The notes under the pieces were generated by a model. It saw only the letters and a list, made by a program, of their open reading frames with translations, did not search any database and had not been told where the DNA came from. A program made the translations under genes and the position numbers. 12,007 nucleotides of DNA from Zavarzinia sp. (GTDB taxonomy: Bacteria > Pseudomonadota > Alphaproteobacteria > Zavarziniales > Zavarziniaceae): NCBI GenBank assembly GCA_028694545.1, contig JAQVKV010000019.1, positions 1 to 12,007 on the forward strand, given 5' to 3'. Position 1 is the first letter of the stretch. Each line of letters opens with the position of its first letter. Below, one piece after another: positions 1 through 9,030 of this stretch.

Positions 1-1
1 A

Positions 2-1537
2 CGCGCCTCGATCACAACACTGTCGCGGCATTTCGGCTTCGACGCCGTCGAGACAGAGGGGGGGATCCGCTTTGTCATGCGCGGCCGGGCCTCCGTCGCC
101 ACCCTCGCGCCCGACGATCTGGTGGCCACCCGCGAGGGCGATGTGCTGGAACTGACGCGCGGCCAGGAGACCGAACTGCCGCAGGCCCTGAAATGGCAGG
201 TCGCCCGCGCCGACGAGGATTACGACGCGGCCCTCGTCGAGGCCCGGCGCATCACCGTGGACACGACCCGGATCGCGTCCGAGTCCTTTCCAATGGCGGT
301 GCCGCCCGAGGAGGCCGAGAGGCGCTGCCGCCGCGCGCTGATGGAGGCGTGGGTGGGCCGCGAGACGGCGGCGTTCCGTTTGCCACCCTCGCGCCTCGCG
401 TTCGATCCGGCCGATGCGATCCGGCTCGCGCATGACGGGCGTCTGGTCGATCTGCGGCTCGTCTCCATCGCCGACGCGGCAGCGCTCGGCATCGAGGCGG
501 TGCGGCAGGACCGTGCGACTTACGATCTGCCGCCCGGCGATCCCCGCGCGGCGTCGCTGACGCGGGCCGTGGTGTTCGGCGCGCCGGACGCGGTGCTGAT
601 GGACCTGCCGCAGCTGACCGAGGACCAGCCCGCGCATCGACCGTTTGTCGCGGCGCACGCTCTTCCCTGGCCGGGCGAGATGGCGGTGTTCCGCAGCCCC
701 TCGACGGACGGGTTCGAGTTGCTGACCACGTTCGGCAGCCGCGCCCGGATCGGAGCGCTGGTCTCGGACTTCTATCCGGGCCCCACCTCACGCTTCGACC
801 ACGGCAATGCGCTTGTGGTCGATCTGCTCACCGGCACGCTGGAGAGCGTCACCGACCTGACGCTGTTGGGCGGCGCCAATGCGCTGGCTATCGAGAGCGC
901 GCCCGGCACCTGGGAGATCGTGCAGGCGGGCGCGGCCGAGCTGCTGGCGCCGGGTCGATACCGGCTGACCCGGCTCCTGCGCGGCCAGCGCGGCACCGAG
1001 GGCGCGATGGGCAATCCGGCGCCCGCTGGCGCTCTTGTCGTGGTGCTGGACGCGTCGCTGGCGTCCCTGCCGATTGCCGAGGCCGATCTCGGATTGCCGT
1101 GGAACTGGCGCATCGGTCCGGCGAGCCGCCCCGTCAGCGACGAGACCTATGTGGCGCAATCCTTCACGCCCGCGGGCGTCGGGCTGCGGCCGTTCTCCGG
1201 CGCCCATGTCGAGCAGCCGTGGCGCAGGCCGCGCACGCCCGGCGATCTGACGATCCGCTGGACGCGCCGGTCCCGAGCTCTCGCGGCCGACAGCTGGGGC
1301 GGGCTAGAAGTGCCGCTCGGAGAAGAGCTCGAAGCCTACGAGGTCGAGATCCTTGATGGCGCGACCGTTAAGCGGGTGCTGAGCACCGCCACCACCAGCG
1401 CGGTCTACACCGCCGCAGACCAGACCGCCGATTGGGGCGCGCCGCTCGGCCCCGGTGACACGCTCGACAGCCGCATCTACCAGCTCTCCGCCCTCGTCGG
1501 GCGGGGCGCGCCCAAGACCCTCACGCTGATACTCTGA
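2..1537 (+). CDS. GTA/phage 'megatron' baseplate tail-tip protein, C-terminal part (5' cut by window)
   Basis: The frame is open from base 2 with no stop before 1535-1537, so the gene begins upstream of the window and about 511 residues of its C-terminus are visible. The text matches the C-terminal half of the GTA gp15-type multidomain baseplate protein (GTA TIM-barrel plus Phage-tail_3 families): a long beta-rich region, the family-typical stretch YRLTRLLRGQRGTEGAMG, then a fibronectin-like end with DSRIYQLSALVGRGAP. Such proteins form the hub and tip of a siphovirus-like tail and contact the host surface during DNA delivery. The full family length is about 1,300 residues, so more than half lies to the left. 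An internal ATG at 77 sits in the same frame but is not a credible start, because the homologous frame continues upstream of it. The gene is followed after 10 bp by the tail-fibre gene, so the two are probably co-transcribed. Family recognition is from memory of the motif pattern. Confidence 0.85.
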   Translation, partial: RASITTLSRHFGFDAVETEGGIRFVMRGRASVATLAPDDLVATREGDVLELTRGQETELPQALKWQVARADEDYDAALVEARRITVDTTRIASESFPMAVPPEEAERRCRRALMEAWVGRETAAFRLPPSRLAFDPADAIRLAHDGRLVDLRLVSIADAAALGIEAVRQDRATYDLPPGDPRAASLTRAVVFGAPDAVLMDLPQLTEDQPAHRPFVAAHALPWPGEMAVFRSPSTDGFELLTTFGSRARIGALVSDFYPGPTSRFDHGNALVVDLLTGTLESVTDLTLLGGANALAIESAPGTWEIVQAGAAELLAPGRYRLTRLLRGQRGTEGAMGNPAPAGALVVVLDASLASLPIAEADLGLPWNWRIGPASRPVSDETYVAQSFTPAGVGLRPFSGAHVEQPWRRPRTPGDLTIRWTRRSRALAADSWGGLEVPLGEELEAYEVEILDGATVKRVLSTATTSAVYTAADQTADWGAPLGPGDTLDSRIYQLSALVGRGAPKTLTLIL

Positions 1538-1547
1538 AGGCCATCCC

Positions 1548-2624
1548 ATGTCCGACGCCACGACCCATCTCCTGCTGCCCTACATCCTGGCGGCGCAGGC
1601 CCAGAAGCACGTCACCCACAACGAGGCGCTGCGGCTGCTCGACGGGCTCGTGCAGCTCTCCGTGCTCGACCGCGATCTGACAGCGCCGCCCGGCAGTCCC
1701 GCCGATGGCGATCGCTACATCGTCGCCTCGGGCGCGACGGGCGAATGGTCCGGATGGGACCTGAACGTCGCGCTCTGGACCGATGGCGCCTGGCTGCGAC
1801 TTCCCCCGCGGATCGGCTGGCGCGCATGGGTCGAGGACGAGGGCCTGCTGCTGGTCTACGATGGCGCGGGCTGGCTCGGGACCACACCGGCGGCGCTGCA
1901 GAACATGGCGCTCCTCGGGGTTGGCACCACGGCGGATGCATCGAACCCGTTCTCGGCCAAGCTCAACGCCGCGCTCTGGACGGCGAGGACCGTGGCCGAG
2001 GGCGGCACCGGCGACCTGTTCTACACCATGAACAAGGAGGCGGCCGGCGACGATCTCGGTTTGACCCTCCAGACCGGCTTCGTGACCAAGGCGCTGGTGG
2101 GGCTGTTCGGGTCGGACCGCTTCCGGCTCGCGGTCTCCGCCGACGGCAGCACCTTCTTCGACGGGCTGAGCGTCGACAACGCCACCGGCATTGTCGATCA
2201 GCCCCGGCTGCCGCGGTTCAAGGCTTACACGAACTACGACAACTACGTCGGCGTCGGCACCTGGACCAAGATCGGCCTTAACAACACCGACTACAACGAT
2301 CAGGGCGCGTTCGACGCCGTGAACAACCACTTCGTCGCCCCCGTGGACGGCACCTACCTCTTCGGCGCGACTCTGCTGTACAAGATCAACGCCAGCGCCA
2401 CCGCCCGCATGCGCGGGCGGCTCGTCCTGAACGGCACGACCGAAATCCGCGGCTCCCTCGGCGAAATCTCCGCCACTCATGTCTCGCTCGCTACCGCGAT
2501 CTGGCTTCAGACCATGGTGCCGCTGACGGCAGGCGATACCGTCGAGCTGCAGGGGTATTTCCGGGTCGCGGACGGCTACTTCGCCGCCGACCACACGTCC
2601 TTCTGGGGCTGCAAGGTCGGCTGA
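1548..2624 (+). CDS. DUF2793 tail fibre with C1q-like C-terminal tip
   Basis: A 358-residue protein. The start ATG is preceded by GAAGG at 1536-1540, which overlaps the upstream stop codon. Residues 1-115 form a clear DUF2793 domain (LLPYILAAQAQKHVTHNEAL, PADGDRYIVA, GAGWLGT), a family found in tail and head-spike fibres of Rhodobacterales GTAs and prophages. Residues about 130-220 look like a linker or shaft. Residues about 221-358 read as a C1q/TNF-like jelly roll: NHFVAPVDGTYLFGATLLY, then TAGDTVELQGYF, ending in SFWGCKVG, where C1q domains end in a similar FSG-type strand. The likely role is a trimeric receptor-binding fibre attached to the baseplate, with the C1q-like tip as adhesin. The DUF2793 call is firm. 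The C1q-like call rests on pattern and would need a profile search. Confidence 0.82.
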   Translation: MSDATTHLLLPYILAAQAQKHVTHNEALRLLDGLVQLSVLDRDLTAPPGSPADGDRYIVASGATGEWSGWDLNVALWTDGAWLRLPPRIGWRAWVEDEGLLLVYDGAGWLGTTPAALQNMALLGVGTTADASNPFSAKLNAALWTARTVAEGGTGDLFYTMNKEAAGDDLGLTLQTGFVTKALVGLFGSDRFRLAVSADGSTFFDGLSVDNATGIVDQPRLPRFKAYTNYDNYVGVGTWTKIGLNNTDYNDQGAFDAVNNHFVAPVDGTYLFGATLLYKINASATARMRGRLVLNGTTEIRGSLGEISATHVSLATAIWLQTMVPLTAGDTVELQGYFRVADGYFAADHTSFWGCKVG

Positions 2625-2643
2625 GCGGCGGAAGGAGGATCCG

Positions 2644-2931
2644 ATGAACCCACCCCGATCCGAGGGCTTCGTGCGCATGCCCGACGCCGAGTTCGAGGCG
2701 ATCTTGACCCGGGCGGCGGAGGAAGGCGCCAAGCGTGCGCTGGCCGATGTCGGCCTCGACGGCGACGAGGCCGCGCTCGACATCCGCGATCTGCGCTCCC
2801 TGGTCGACTGCATCCGGCTGGTCCGCCGCACCGCGATGCAGACCGCCGTCCGCATGATCACCACCGGCGTCATGCTGGCGCTGCTCGCGGGTATAGCGAT
2901 CAAGCTGAAGATCTTCGGCGGCGGCCCGTAG
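2644..2931 (+). CDS. Small one-helix membrane protein (DUF6127-like), possible holin
   Basis: A 95-residue protein with a strong Shine-Dalgarno AAGGAGG at 2632-2638. The N-terminal 60 residues are acidic and helical (EFEAILTRAAEEGAKRALAD, then DIRDLRSLVDCIRL). Residues about 65-88 form one hydrophobic helix followed by a short basic tail (IAIKLKIFGG). This resembles the DUF6127 family of small phage-associated proteins, recalled from sequence style rather than searched. It lies between the tail fibre and the endolysin, which is where a holin often sits, and it is the only separate small membrane protein upstream of the endolysin. A holin role is an inference: classical holins have one to three helices, but this family has no tested function that I know of. 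An intrinsic terminator follows the stop codon. Confidence 0.75.
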   Translation: MNPPRSEGFVRMPDAEFEAILTRAAEEGAKRALADVGLDGDEAALDIRDLRSLVDCIRLVRRTAMQTAVRMITTGVMLALLAGIAIKLKIFGGGP

Positions 2932-2966
2932 CCGCTCAACACCCCCGTTCACCAGCCCAACCGCAC

Positions 2967-2989
2967 CCGCCCTCGAGGCGGTTTTTTTT
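2967..2989 (+). terminator. Rho-independent terminator between tail genes and lysis genes
   Basis: A 5-bp G+C stem (ccgcc at 2967-2971, ggcgg at 2977-2981) with a 5-nt loop is followed at once by eight T residues (2982-2989). An alternative stem, aaccgc 2959-2964 with gcggtt 2978-2983, uses overlapping bases and would exclude the first. The site lies 36 bp after the small membrane protein's stop codon and ends just before the endolysin's ribosome binding site. Confidence 0.8.
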
Positions 2990-3006
2990 CGTTTCGGAGG
3001 ACCCTC

Positions 3007-3681
3007 ATGACCACGACCTTCCACCACCATTGGCGTGATGTGCCGGAGAGCGCCTGGCGCTGGCCGAATTTCTCGCCCGCCGAGATTGCATGCCGGGGCA
3101 CCGGCAAGCTGCTCGTGAACGAAACCGCGCTCGACAAGCTGCAGGCGCTGCGCGACCGGCTGGGCAAGCCGCTGATCGTCCGCTCCGCCTACCGCAGCCC
3201 AGAGCACAACCGTGCCGTGGGGGGCGCGGGCCGGTCGAAGCATCTCGACGGCGCCGCCTTCGACATCGCCATGGCGAACCACGATCCGGTGGCCTTCGAG
3301 GCTGCGGCGCGCGAGGTCGGATTCCTCGGCTTCGGCTTCTACCCGCGATCGGGGTTCATCCATGTCGATCTCGGGCCCGCGCGGCAGTGGGGCGAGCGGT
3401 TCCCGGTCCGGGCGACGGCATTTGCAGCCGAGACGCCGCCCGCGCGCGAGGTGCTGGCTGACAGCCGCACCATGAAGGGCGGCGGGGCAGCCGGTGTGGC
3501 GACGCTGGGCGCGGCGGGCGTCGAGGTGGCGCAGCAGGTGCTGGCCGAGACCCAGACCGCGATCTTGCCGCTTGTGCCGTATCTCGACACGTTGCGTTGG
3601 GTATTCATCGCCGTGGCGCTTGGCGGCATCGCGGTCACGATCTACGCGCGTCTCGATGACTGGCGCCGAGGGCAGCGGTGA
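3007..3681 (+). CDS. M15-family peptidase endolysin with C-terminal transmembrane anchor
   Basis: A 224-residue protein; the start has GGAGG at 2996-3000, six bases upstream. Residues about 15-125 are a zinc D-Ala-D-Ala carboxypeptidase/M15-like domain: SAYRSPEHN at 60-68, the SxHxxGxAxD zinc motif at 77-86 (H79 and D86 as ligands), and FIHVD at 117-121 (H119 as third ligand). This class cuts stem peptides in peptidoglycan. No signal peptide is seen. Residues about 150-190 are Gly/Ala-rich, and residues 196-215 form a hydrophobic helix followed by a basic end (ARLDDWRRGQR). The enzyme is therefore probably held at the inner membrane by its C-terminus, with access to the wall through a holin or by other export. 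It overlaps the next gene in a TGATG junction, so translation is coupled to the spanin gene. The role is host lysis, and the context of terminator upstream and spanins downstream supports it. Confidence 0.88.
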   Translation: MTTTFHHHWRDVPESAWRWPNFSPAEIACRGTGKLLVNETALDKLQALRDRLGKPLIVRSAYRSPEHNRAVGGAGRSKHLDGAAFDIAMANHDPVAFEAAAREVGFLGFGFYPRSGFIHVDLGPARQWGERFPVRATAFAAETPPAREVLADSRTMKGGGAAGVATLGAAGVEVAQQVLAETQTAILPLVPYLDTLRWVFIAVALGGIAVTIYARLDDWRRGQR

Positions 3682-3935
3682 TGGCCCCGCTCCTGATCGG
3701 GTTCGCCGCCAGCCCATGGATGCGGGCCGCTTTGCGCTACGGCGCCATCATCCTCGCCCTGCTCCTGTTCCTGCTTTCGCTTCGGCGGTCCGGCGAGCGA
3801 GCGGGACGCCTCGCTGAACGCCTTCAGACCACGGAGAAAGCCAATGATGTCCAACGCCAGATGCTCGAGGCGACGGCTCGTCGTCCTAGGTCTCGCGACG
3901 AGCTTGCTGAGCGGCTGCGCAACGGTCGGTTCTGA
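3681..3935 (+). CDS. Rz-like inner-membrane spanin (i-spanin)
   Basis: An 84-residue protein from ATG 3681 (TGATG overlap with the endolysin stop; GAGGG at 3668-3672 gives 8-nt spacing). A GTG at 3678 could add one residue. A hydrophobic helix near the N-terminus (about residues 17-35, rich in L/I/A and followed by RRSGERAG) is followed by a charged helical region (RLAERLQTTEKANDVQRQM), as in type II i-spanins that cross the inner membrane and project a coiled coil into the periplasm. It is short compared with lambda Rz (about 150 residues). The second half shares DNA with the next, out-of-frame lipoprotein gene, the classic Rz/Rz1 layout. The function call rests on topology, coiled-coil-like composition, gene order and the embedded lipoprotein rather than sequence identity to a characterised spanin. 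Confidence 0.75.
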   Translation: MAPLLIGFAASPWMRAALRYGAIILALLLFLLSLRRSGERAGRLAERLQTTEKANDVQRQMLEATARRPRSRDELAERLRNGRF

Positions 3936-4101
3936 GCCCGGCATCGCGACCGTCTGCCCGCCCGTGGTAGAGTACAGCCGCGAGTTCCAGGCGCGCGCAG
4001 CCGAGGAGCTCGCGCGGCTGCCGCACGGGTCGGCCATCGCCGAGATGCTGAGCGACTACGCCGTGATCCGGGATCAGGTCCGTATGTGTTCTCGCCCCTG
4101 A
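3844..4101 (+). CDS. Rz1-like outer-membrane lipoprotein spanin (o-spanin), overlapping the Rz-like gene
   Basis: An 85-residue protein starting inside the Rz-like gene in a different frame and running 166 bp past its stop. The start has GGAG at 3833-3836, seven bases upstream; a second in-frame ATG follows at 3847. The N-terminus is a lipoprotein signal: basic RCSRRR, hydrophobic LVVLGLATS, and lipobox LLSGC with acylated C25. The mature part (about 61 residues) has a CPPVVEYSREFQARAAEEL stretch and a conserved-looking tail with DYAVIRDQVRMC, matching the pattern of Rz1-type lipoproteins in alphaproteobacterial prophages. It has other cysteines at 38 and 82. It would sit on the inner leaflet of the outer membrane, bind the Rz-like partner across the periplasm and fuse the two membranes in the last step of lysis. 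It ends 26 bp before the stop of the convergent copper cluster. Confidence 0.82.
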   Translation: MMSNARCSRRRLVVLGLATSLLSGCATVGSEPGIATVCPPVVEYSREFQARAAEELARLPHGSAIAEMLSDYAVIRDQVRMCSRP

Positions 4102-4127
4102 TCAAGAGCCGAATTGGAGCCTCAAGG

Positions 4128-4607
4128 TCAGGCAGCAGCGTAGCTGGTAAAGACCTCGTTCGATCCGTCGCGCCGGATCAGAAACACGTCGTAGGCCTCG
4201 CGCTGGCTTTCCGGTCCCATCCCGGGCGAGCCGTAGGGCATGCCTGGCACTGCGAGGCCGACCGCGTCGGGGCGTTCCAGCAGGAGACGGCGAATGTCGG
4301 CAACAGGGACGTGACCCTCGATAATGTAACCATCCACACGACCCGTATGGCAGGAGACCATCTCCTGCGGGATGCCGTTGTCCAGCTTGTAGCGCATCAG
4401 AAGCGTCCCGGCGCTCGCCTCGGTCGTGACGGCGAAGCCGTCGTTCTCGAGGATCTCGATCCAGGCCGAGCAGCAGCCGCAGTTGGGGTCCTTCATCACG
4501 TGGATCGCCGGACCGGCGCCTTGCGCCAGAGCCCTCAAGGGCGACGCAGCCGCCAGCGCAGCTGTACCGATCAGGAGCTTGCGGCGGGAAAACATGTCTT
4601 GGGTCAT
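4128..4607 (-). CDS. DUF411 (CopG-like) periplasmic copper-binding protein, Tat-exported
   Basis: A 159-residue protein and the last gene of the copper cluster, 39 bp downstream of the ATPase. ATG 4607 is preceded by AAAGGA at good spacing; a second ATG (Met5) lies close to the twin arginines. Residues 1-29 form a Tat-like signal (SRRKLLIG, hydrophobic core, RALAQG). The mature protein carries the DUF411 hallmark MKDPNCGCCSAW with CGCC at residues 43-46, followed by SCHTG (C86, H87), EGHVP (H99) and the Met-containing loop GMPYGSPGM. DUF411 proteins are recurrent in copper- and silver-resistance loci; the Vibrio/Pseudomonas relative CopG binds a cluster of copper ions through such Cys residues. 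The likely role is binding or redox handling of copper in the periplasm, next to the exporter and the oxidase. Nothing appears truncated. Confidence 0.9.
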   Translation of the reverse strand: MTQDMFSRRKLLIGTAALAAASPLRALAQGAGPAIHVMKDPNCGCCSAWIEILENDGFAVTTEASAGTLLMRYKLDNGIPQEMVSCHTGRVDGYIIEGHVPVADIRRLLLERPDAVGLAVPGMPYGSPGMGPESQREAYDVFLIRRDGSNEVFTSYAAA

Positions 4608-4646
4608 CTGATGTTCCTTTCGAGGTTGGATGTGTGGGCTGGCAGA

Positions 4647-6980
<2,334 letters not shown>

Positions 6981-7009
6981 AGTCTGCCAGCCTTTCGATC
7001 TCTTGTTTC

Positions 7010-7043
7010 AGCTTGCCGCTTCCAGCCGTTGGAAGCTCAAGCT
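7010..7043 (-). other. Strong intercistronic RNA hairpin between permease and ATPase genes
   Basis: A nearly perfect inverted repeat: inner stem gcttcca (7018-7024) with tggaagc (7030-7036) around a 5-nt loop, and outer stem agcttg (7010-7015) with caagct (7038-7043). The arms are separated by a small internal loop. In the direction of transcription (minus strand) it is not followed by a T-run, so it looks more like an mRNA processing or stabilising element than an intrinsic terminator. Confidence 0.55.
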
Positions 7044-7047
7044 CTTT

Positions 7048-8358
7048 TCAATGGTGGTCGTGAGCGCCTTCCAGGGCGGGATTCCGTGCGAGGAAGATTC
7101 CGACGAACAGGAACACCAGCGCCATGCCGATCGCACCCAGGACGACGATCAAGGGGTCGGACTGCCATTTCATCGCGGCGAAGGCGGCCAGCACCACGGC
7201 ATCAAGTGCGATTGCCGTCAGCAACACCCAGCCCCGAGCGCCGATTTCTTCGCGCAGATGCCGGAACACGCCGAAATGGATGATCATGTCCATCACCAGA
7301 TAGAAGAAGGCCCCGAGCGAGGCGATGCGGCTGAGGTCGAAGAAGACCGTCAGGAAGCCTGCGATCACGACGGTGTAGACGAGTGTGTGGTCCTTGATCG
7401 TGCCTGGCATCCCGAAATGGCTGTGCGGGATCATCTTCATGTCCGTCAGCATCGCCAGCATCCGCGAGACGGCAAACACGCTGGCGATCAGGCCCGAGGC
7501 AGTTGCCACCAGCGCAAGCGCCACCGTCAGGTAGAAGCCGGTTTGCCCGAGGGCTGGTTGGGCCGCTTCAGCCAGCGCGTAGTCCTTCGCCGCCACGATG
7601 CGATCGAGCGGCAGGCTGGAGCCGACCGCGAATGCGACCAGCAGGTAGACGACGACGCAGATGGCGATGGACAGGACTATGGCCCGGCCCACGTTCCGAT
7701 GCGGATTGGTCACCTCGGCGCCGCTGTTGGTGATGGTCGTGAACCCCTTGAAGGCGAGAATGGACAGCGCGACCGACGCCACGAACCCACCCGCACGAAA
7801 ATCTCCGCCCGACGCTTCGAACGAAATGCCGCTGGCCCACAGACCGGCCGCCCCGAACAGCGCAATGCCGCCCACCTTGAGAATGGCCATGATAATGGAC
7901 AGCAGCCCGACCGACCGGTTGCCAGAGACGTTCACGAGATAGGCGAAGACGATCAGCCCCACGCCGAGGACCGGCACGAGAATGCTGTCCGGATCGCCGC
8001 CGAAGGCTCGCAGGGTGTAGGTTCCGAAGGTGCGAGCGACGAGGCTTTCGTTGATGACCATCGACAGCGCCATCAGGAGAGCTGCGCCCGCCGCGACCGT
8101 CGTCGGTCCGTAGGCTTTCTTCAGGATCATCCCGATGCCGCCCGCAGACGGGTATGCGTTCGACATCTTGATATAGGTGTAGGCGCTGAAGGCGGTCACG
8201 ATGGCGCCGACCACGAACGAGAGCGGGAAGAGAGGCCCGGCGAGTTCGGCGATCTGGCCGGTCAGCGCGAAGATGCCCGCGCCGATCATCACGCCGGTGC
8301 CCATGGCTACCGCACCGGAAAGGGTGATGCTGTTCTTCTGGTACTCGCTTCCGGTCAT
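7048..8358 (-). CDS. APC-superfamily amino-acid/polyamine permease in the copper cluster
   Basis: A 436-residue integral membrane protein with about 12 hydrophobic segments. TM1 carries the substrate-site motif GAGIF at residues 26-30. Around 203-227 the text FKGFTTITNSGAEVTNPHRN matches the TM6 region of amino acid-polyamine-organocation carriers, with its usual Glu-x-x-NP. The family moves amino acids, polyamines or related cations by proton symport or exchange. The substrate cannot be read from the sequence. The C-terminus ends in HDHH, which might bind metal but is short. The start ATG overlaps the stop of the TVP38-family gene in an ATGA junction, so the two are translationally coupled and probably work together. 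Permeases of this type recur in copper clusters of marine Alphaproteobacteria as I recall, but I know of no tested role in copper tolerance. Confidence 0.88.
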   Translation of the reverse strand: MTGSEYQKNSITLSGAVAMGTGVMIGAGIFALTGQIAELAGPLFPLSFVVGAIVTAFSAYTYIKMSNAYPSAGGIGMILKKAYGPTTVAAGAALLMALSMVINESLVARTFGTYTLRAFGGDPDSILVPVLGVGLIVFAYLVNVSGNRSVGLLSIIMAILKVGGIALFGAAGLWASGISFEASGGDFRAGGFVASVALSILAFKGFTTITNSGAEVTNPHRNVGRAIVLSIAICVVVYLLVAFAVGSSLPLDRIVAAKDYALAEAAQPALGQTGFYLTVALALVATASGLIASVFAVSRMLAMLTDMKMIPHSHFGMPGTIKDHTLVYTVVIAGFLTVFFDLSRIASLGAFFYLVMDMIIHFGVFRHLREEIGARGWVLLTAIALDAVVLAAFAAMKWQSDPLIVVLGAIGMALVFLFVGIFLARNPALEGAHDHH

Positions 8359-9029
8359 GGATTTCCCTTTTCAGGCTTTTGCCGCATGGCTACCCAAAGC
8401 AGTGGCAGGCCCGTCAAGAGGCCGAGGCCAAGTACTGCCCATGTCGCCCGGCCCAGATCTCCGCTCACCGCCTCGCCGCCGAAATGGGCCAGCAGGAAGC
8501 TTGCCGGAATGATCCCCGCCAGTGTTGCCAAGGCGAAACGCCAGGCGTGCAATCGGCTCAGTCCGGCCGCGTAGCTGATCATGTCGAAGGACACGAAGGG
8601 CATCAGGCGGCTGGCAAGAACCGTCGCCGTCAACGCGTTCTGCGAGCCGAGCAGCCCGGCATCGACGCGGTCCCCGAACACCCGCCGCAGGACGTCATGC
8701 CCCAGAACCCGTGCGAGACCGAAGGCGATCAGCGCCCCGAGCTCGGCGCCGATGACGACCTGCACGGTCCCCCAGAGATGTCCGTAGGCCGCTCCGGCCG
8801 CCAGTGCGATGGGTGCACTCGGGATTGGGCTGGCCACGACCGCGATGGTCATAAGCGTGACGATCAGGACCGGCCCCCAGAGACCCGCACGCGCCACCAG
8901 CGTTTCCAGACGCTCGGGCTCCAGGAGGCTGCGCGCCTCGGCGAACACCGAAGGCGCGAACTGCCAGACAGCGAGCAGTCCGATGCCGAGGATCGCAAGG
9001 CCCGCGAGAATGGTGACGCGCAGGCTCAT
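8355..9029 (-). CDS. TVP38/TMEM64 family (VTT-domain) membrane protein
   Basis: A 224-residue protein with an N-terminal helix (about 5-25) and several further membrane segments. The central region fits the VTT/SNARE-associated (TVP38/TMEM64, DedA-related) domain: ALAAGAAYGHLWG at about 76-87, the Gly-rich GAELGALIAFGLARVLG, and SRLMPFVSFDMISYAAGLS at about 140-158, which corresponds to the family's R-x-x-P-F...N/D-x-x-x-Y-x-A-G motif. The family includes E. coli YdjX/YdjZ-type proteins and eukaryotic lipid scramblases; the bacterial function is not settled. The start ATG lies one base after the stop of the DUF302 gene, with no convincing independent Shine-Dalgarno, so translation is probably coupled. 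Its stop overlaps the permease start. A role in membrane or transport adaptation during copper stress is inference only. Confidence 0.87.
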   Translation of the reverse strand: MSLRVTILAGLAILGIGLLAVWQFAPSVFAEARSLLEPERLETLVARAGLWGPVLIVTLMTIAVVASPIPSAPIALAAGAAYGHLWGTVQVVIGAELGALIAFGLARVLGHDVLRRVFGDRVDAGLLGSQNALTATVLASRLMPFVSFDMISYAAGLSRLHAWRFALATLAGIIPASFLLAHFGGEAVSGDLGRATWAVLGLGLLTGLPLLWVAMRQKPEKGNP

Positions 9030-9030
9030 C

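Noticed and set aside
77..1537. ATG 77 as the true start of the first gene
   Set aside because: The frame is open to the window edge and the protein family is much longer, so this Met is internal.
1521..2942. A 473-codon open frame on the - strand opposite the tail fibre
   Set aside because: It shows no family resemblance and lies opposite a clear DUF2793 gene with ribosome site and correct operon spacing.
7003..8574. A 523-codon open frame on the + strand opposite the permease
   Set aside because: Composition (D, H, R, Q-rich, no hydrophobic pattern) is that of an antisense shadow of a membrane protein gene; the minus strand carries APC family motifs.
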